Assembly (NCBI GenBank): GCA_029262095.1
Contig: JAJDAB010000066.1
Coordinates: 1 to 9,446, forward strand
Direction of reading: 5' to 3'
Source of the DNA: Candidatus Hydrogenedentota bacterium
GTDB taxonomy: Bacteria; Hydrogenedentota; Hydrogenedentia; Hydrogenedentales; SLHB01
DNA: 9,446 nucleotides
In this document: piece after piece, positions 6,463 to 9,446 of the stretch
Layout of the letters: every line of letters begins with the position of its first letter
Position numbering within the stretch: position 1 is the stretch's first letter
The notes under the pieces: generated by a model
Database searches by the model: none
The model's input: the letters and a program-made list of their open reading frames with translations, nothing else
What the model was told of the DNA's origin: nothing
Made by a program: the position numbers and the translations under genes

Positions 6463-7085
6463 GCTTCTGGAATGATAATGATATCGCCCGGAGCGATAGG
6501 AACATTAGCGGAAATATCCCCATCCCTGACCAAATCCTCAAGCCGAACCAGGGACTGGAACTGTTTGCCATCTACGTTGCGCACTATACGAGCCTTGTTG
6601 CCATCGGCGAATTCAGTCAAACCACCCACCGCAATCATCACATCCAGGGCCGTCATCTCGTCCCGGTAGGGTAAAGCCGTAGGCTGGGTGGCCTCCCCCA
6701 GGACACGGACCTGGGTGCTGTAAACACCTTGGAATCCACCCACAATGACCGTCACTAAAGGCTCTTTGATGTAGGTGGCCAGAACTGTTTCGATTTCCCG
6801 GGCCAGCTCTGTGGATGTCTTACCACTGGCTGTAAGATCCTCGACCAGTGGCACTGTCAATTTACCATCGGGACGTACAGTAACTCCCTGGGAAAGCTCA
6901 GGATTACGCCACACGAAAATGCTCAGGCTGTCGCCTGGGCCGATAATGTATTCATATTCATCGGAGGGTTGCGGGAGCGCTGAAGGTTCTTCCCCGGTCA
7001 TCAAAGAGCACGCTCCAAGGGGCAACATAAACAGGGCTGTCAAAACTCTGAATAATTTACCTGAATATCTGTTATCTCCAATCAT
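6453..7085 (-). CDS. XrtA system polysaccharide export lipoprotein (Wza/OPX family)
   Basis: This is a 210-residue periplasmic/outer-membrane lipoprotein of the polysaccharide export family (TIGR03027-type). It has a short signal sequence with lipobox LGAC (23-26, lipidated Cys26). The poly-export domain begins at YIIGPGDSLSIFVWRNPELS (46-65) and includes VTVRPDGKLTVPLVED (68-83). An SLBB-type domain follows (about 125-175, VRVLGEATQP...ALDVMIAVGGLTEFA), and the end is PGDIIIIPEAWF (199-210), the usual family C-terminus. It is much shorter than Wza (about 380 aa) and has no obvious outer-membrane helix, so the barrel encoded three genes downstream could complete the exit route (inference). 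The start ATG at 7085 has GGGGAG eight bases upstream, by far the best ribosome binding site in the window. It appears to open the five-gene operon, after a 254-nt spacer. Confidence 0.95.
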   Translation of the reverse strand: MIGDNRYSGKLFRVLTALFMLPLGACSLMTGEEPSALPQPSDEYEYIIGPGDSLSIFVWRNPELSQGVTVRPDGKLTVPLVEDLTASGKTSTELAREIETVLATYIKEPLVTVIVGGFQGVYSTQVRVLGEATQPTALPYRDEMTALDVMIAVGGLTEFADGNKARIVRNVDGKQFQSLVRLEDLVRDGDISANVPIAPGDIIIIPEAWF

Positions 7086-7093
7086 GGCTTTTA

Positions 7094-7099
7094 CTCCCC
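7094..7099 (-). promoter_or_regulatory. Strong Shine-Dalgarno of the export lipoprotein gene
   Basis: GGGGAG (7099-7094) sits 8 nt before ATG 7085 and confirms that start. The other operon junctions have weak or no sites, so ribosome loading of the operon may depend strongly on this one. Confidence 0.8.
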
Positions 7100-7121
7100 G
7101 ATACCGGTTCCAACTGGTGGT

Positions 7122-7135
7122 GCCGGCCGCCCGGC
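7122..7135 (-). other. GC-rich hairpin upstream of the export gene ribosome binding site
   Basis: GCCGG and CCGGC arms (7122-7126, 7131-7135) enclose a 4-nt loop, an all-GC 5-bp stem 22 nt before the Shine-Dalgarno, at the abrupt border between AT-rich and GC-rich sequence. No U-run follows. It may influence ribosome access or RNA decay. Confidence 0.3.
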
Positions 7136-7255
7136 TTCAAATTCATAAAAAACTAAAAAGTATATATATTACAAATACTTAGAAACATTAAATGCTTAAA
7201 GTTCTAGAGTTATGACTGTAACTATATGTTTATAATAGCAAAACTACATTACAAA

Positions 7256-7316
7256 GGGTGAATTATTATTAGTCTATCCACCCTGAAAATCAGTCCCATA
7301 ATTTGTCATCTCAGGG
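7256..7316 (-). other. Pair of mutually exclusive hairpins in the operon leader
   Basis: In the minus-strand RNA, TCAGGG (7286-7281) can pair with upstream CCCTGA (7316-7311), a 6-bp stem. Alternatively, GGGTGGAT (7283-7276) can pair with downstream ATTCACCC (7263-7256), an 8-bp stem with one G-U and a 12-nt loop. Both use the same three G residues at 7283-7281, so only one stem can exist at a time. This matches no riboswitch family that I recognise. Confidence 0.35.
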
Positions 7317-7339
7317 GGCATAAACCCACAATTATATAC

Positions 7340-9446
7340 TTACTGCAACCTGATTAAGGTTAATTCTGCGAGGTCTCGTTCTGGAAATTTAATCTCCGAT
7401 GACAACAGGGTCTTGAGTTCGCTCAGCGCAGAAGTTGTGTCCCCACTCTTACGATATCCCTCGGCCAGACGAAACCGCGTAGTTGCGCGATCGGCTGGGT
7501 TGCGCACAAGCTTTTCTAAATTTACAGCTTCTCTAAGGAGTTTTATACCTTGTTGTAACTGGCCCTTGTTAATTAAATGCCAACCATAGGTGTCCAAAAT
7601 ATCAGGATTGCCCGCATCAATTTTATACGCGCCCTCGAGCATTGCTTGTTCACGATCGTCACCAAGATTGCCATATGCCTGTGCCAGCTTATTCATGGCC
7701 GCGGCATTGTCGTTTTGGATTTTTAAAACCGCTTCATATTCCTTACTGGCATTCAAATGATCCCCACTGACCATTAACATATCACCCAAGGCATCGTGCA
7801 CATTGGCATCACCGGGATTTGTTTTAAGCCACTTCACAAGTAAGTCTTTGGCGCCCGAAGTATTTCCCGTTAGCCAATAGGCCTTGGCTAGTTTTATAGA
7901 ATTATTCGATGTCTTCTCAAGTTTAAAGGCCTCAGCATAATTTTCGACTGCCTGCTGCTGTTTTTCCAGGCGCCAATTTGCGTCTCCCATCAGTATCCAG
8001 GCCATGGCTAATGTCGGTTCTTTTTTGAGCACCTTGTTAAGAATTGAAGTCGCTTTTTGAAACTGAAGGGCATCAATTTCCAGGGCAGCCAGCATCACCT
8101 GGATATGTATATTGTTCGGCTGAAGTTCCAGTGCCTTAAGTAAATCCTGGCGCCCCTGATCAAAGGACTTATGTACTTTCGTGATTTGACTCTTGAGCAA
8201 CCAGGCCGGCACAGAGCCAGGATCAATTTTCAGCAATTGATCAACAGCCTGATCTGCTTTAACCAGGTCACCGGAAATTATTTGTGCACGCGCAATGACT
8301 TGTAACAGGCTTTCATTTTGAGGTTCTCGCTGTAATCCTTTGTTGGCTAATTGGATTGCAGAATCGATGTGCTGCCTTGCCAGATACATCTGGGCCAACA
8401 GGATAATGGGTTGCATTTCATCCGGGTGTTGCTCATGGACCTTTTCCAGTGACGGCAGCACCTGACCGGTTCCTGATAAAGCGGCAAGACCTAATTTTGC
8501 ATTGATATGATCGGGATCACGAGCGATAACTTTATTGTAATGTCCCCTGGCAGTTTCATGATCGCCAGTCTGAATAGCCAGAACTGCAAGATTAAGGTCT
8601 GCTGTATCACTGTTTGGATTCAGGGAAAGAATTTTATTGAACATCTGTTTTGCTGAAGCCACATCCCCTTTGGCGCGGTAAATACTTCCTAACATAGCCA
8701 GTGCGTTTGTACTTTTGGGAAATTTTTTGACAGCTGTTTGTGCAGCTATTAATGCTTCATCAATTTTATTCTGGGTCATCAAATCGCGAATCACAATAAG
8801 CGCATCAACATCTGATCCTTTACTGTCAGCATGATCCAGAGAAAAAGATGTTTGTCTCTTATCGGCAGGTATCTCCATTTGCAGTTCGAGATTCGACAAG
8901 GCAATTTTTGCTCCTGTGTTATCCGGATATTTCTTTAGCAGATTCTGCAATATCGCAAGTCCCTCACCCAACTTCCCCTGGCTGACATTGACGGCCGCTA
9001 ACTGGTATAACGCCGATGCGGACTCCGGTTGTAACTTCAATAGTAATGAGACACTCGATGACGCTTTTTCGAGCTGTCCAAGTAAGAGTTGCAGGCGAGA
9101 CAAAAGTAATAATCCCTGGGTATGTTCGGGTTGTAATGCCAAGGCCTCTTCTGTCACTTGCAGGGCTTCGGTATTTCTACTTTGCCGACGATAAAGTCGG
9201 CCTAAAAATAATCTGGACTCTATATCATCCGGGTTATGAGTACGCGCCTGTTGCGCACGTTCTAAAGCTTCATTCAGATCGCCTTGCAGTAATGACAATT
9301 GCGCCACTCCCAATAAAGCACCTGGACTGTGGGGTTCTTGTACCAGAATGCTCTTAAAACCACGCATGGCCTCGTCTAAACGCCCTGCTTTGAGATCCAG
9401 TTTGACTAAGTTCAGAAATGGGGTTGTATATTTCGGATCGAGTTCG
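7340..9446 (-). CDS. prsT: XrtA/PEP-CTERM system TPR-repeat protein, PrsT type (N-terminus outside window)
   Basis: The reading frame is open from the window edge to TAA at 7342-7340, giving 701 residues of C-terminal sequence. It is almost wholly tetratricopeptide repeats of about 34 residues, roughly 19-20 units. Typical helices include GALLGVAQLSLLQGDLNEAL, AMLGSIYRAKGDVASAKQMF and AWILMGDANWRLEKQQQAVE. A non-TPR linker (8807-8875, charged and Ser-rich) divides the visible part into two blocks. The last complete unit, ILDTYGWHLINKGQLQQGIKLLREA, followed by a final helical pair ending LAELTLIRLQ, resembles the end of PrsT proteins (TIGR02917-type, usually around 900 aa). The N-terminal signal or lipoprotein sequence would lie upstream. 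An internal ATG at 9367 is not the start, because TPR sequence continues above it. TPR arrays are protein-docking scaffolds; the partner is unknown. Assignment to PrsT rather than another large TPR protein rests on size, C-terminus and adjacency to the XrtA export genes. Confidence 0.85.
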   Translation of the reverse strand, partial: ELDPKYTTPFLNLVKLDLKAGRLDEAMRGFKSILVQEPHSPGALLGVAQLSLLQGDLNEALERAQQARTHNPDDIESRLFLGRLYRRQSRNTEALQVTEEALALQPEHTQGLLLLSRLQLLLGQLEKASSSVSLLLKLQPESASALYQLAAVNVSQGKLGEGLAILQNLLKKYPDNTGAKIALSNLELQMEIPADKRQTSFSLDHADSKGSDVDALIVIRDLMTQNKIDEALIAAQTAVKKFPKSTNALAMLGSIYRAKGDVASAKQMFNKILSLNPNSDTADLNLAVLAIQTGDHETARGHYNKVIARDPDHINAKLGLAALSGTGQVLPSLEKVHEQHPDEMQPIILLAQMYLARQHIDSAIQLANKGLQREPQNESLLQVIARAQIISGDLVKADQAVDQLLKIDPGSVPAWLLKSQITKVHKSFDQGRQDLLKALELQPNNIHIQVMLAALEIDALQFQKATSILNKVLKKEPTLAMAWILMGDANWRLEKQQQAVENYAEAFKLEKTSNNSIKLAKAYWLTGNTSGAKDLLVKWLKTNPGDANVHDALGDMLMVSGDHLNASKEYEAVLKIQNDNAAAMNKLAQAYGNLGDDREQAMLEGAYKIDAGNPDILDTYGWHLINKGQLQQGIKLLREAVNLEKLVRNPADRATTRFRLAEGYRKSGDTTSALSELKTLLSSEIKFPERDLAELTLIRLQ

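Larger units (their letters stand above)
7086..7339 (-). promoter_or_regulatory. AT-rich leader/intergenic region upstream of the export operon
   Basis: This 254-nt spacer has no gene and is strikingly AT-rich from about 7137 to 7275, including an alternating TA run near 7171-7179. It probably holds the operon promoter. The best -10 match on the minus strand is TATAAT at 7337-7332, directly after the prsT stop, but its -35 region (CCTTAA at 17 bp) is poor. If used, it would give a leader of roughly 240 nt holding the two competing hairpins at 7256-7316 and the GC hairpin at 7122-7135. No sigma-54 site with correct spacing is found. Read-through from prsT is equally possible, since no clear terminator with a U-run is present. 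Confidence 0.5.

Noticed and set aside
7109..7125. Sigma-54-like sequence CGGCAC...TTGGA on the minus strand before the export gene
   Set aside because: Spacing is one base too long, the -12 GC is GG, and a start 12 nt later would fall on the ribosome binding site.
7231..7236. Perfect TATAAT on the plus strand
   Set aside because: No -35 match at 16-18 bp upstream, and no plus-strand gene for it to serve; expected by chance in this AT-rich spacer.
7340..9446. Possible degenerate DNA repeats or recent duplication within the TPR gene
   Set aside because: The repeats are visible only at protein level; I saw no long identical DNA units, as expected for old TPR arrays.
1..9446. CRISPR array, tRNA, rRNA, insertion sequence, exosortase or PEP-CTERM substrate
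   Set aside because: Looked for and not seen: no regularly spaced identical repeats, no transposase-like protein, no multi-span exosortase and no protein ending in a PEP motif, hydrophobic helix and basic tail.

Overview
This window comes from the chromosome of a Gram-negative bacterium, most likely a gammaproteobacterium. The evidence is a lipoprotein-type outer-membrane export protein, an outer-membrane beta-barrel with a terminal Phe, and the XrtA (exosortase A/PEP-CTERM) type of exopolysaccharide genes. Base composition is moderate in the genes and clearly AT-rich in one intergenic stretch. The genus cannot be fixed from the sequence. All six genes lie on the minus strand and read from high to low coordinates; I see no convincing gene on the plus strand.

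In transcription order: (1) 9446-7340, the C-terminal part (701 residues) of a large TPR protein of the PrsT type, with its N-terminus outside the window. (2) A 254-nt AT-rich spacer holding competing hairpins, a weak promoter candidate and a strong ribosome binding site. (3) 7085-6453, a Wza-like polysaccharide export lipoprotein. (4) 6403-4778, a GNVR-type chain-length determinant with a TTG start. (5) 4781-3789, a stand-alone BY-type tyrosine kinase with a seven-tyrosine Gly-Tyr tail. (6) 3775-2333, an outer-membrane barrel of the XrtA-associated family. (7) 2331-1267, an ExeA-like AAA ATPase of the XrtA-associated family, with a coiled-coil tail. (8) A 180-nt spacer with a REP-like palindromic element and a perfect 15-nt palindrome. 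(9) 1086-1, a mannose-1-phosphate guanylyltransferase cut by the window edge.

Genes 3 to 7 look like one operon: the junctions are 49 nt, a 4-nt ATGA overlap, 13 nt, and 1 nt (TGATATG). Together they would form the periplasm-spanning export and length-control machine for an exopolysaccharide. The chain-length protein and kinase set polymerisation and export, the lipoprotein (perhaps with the barrel) carries polymer through the periplasm and outer membrane, and the ATPase has an unresolved accessory role. ManC would supply GDP-mannose, which suggests a polymer containing mannose or a mannose-derived sugar (inference). PrsT-type proteins occur in genomes that carry the PEP-CTERM/exosortase protein-sorting system, but neither the exosortase nor any PEP-CTERM substrate is inside the window.

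The gene families are known. The less ordinary material is the kinase tail, the RNA-level structures in the spacers, the coiled-coil tail on the ATPase, and the replacement of the usual downstream XrtA-cluster genes by manC after a repeat element.
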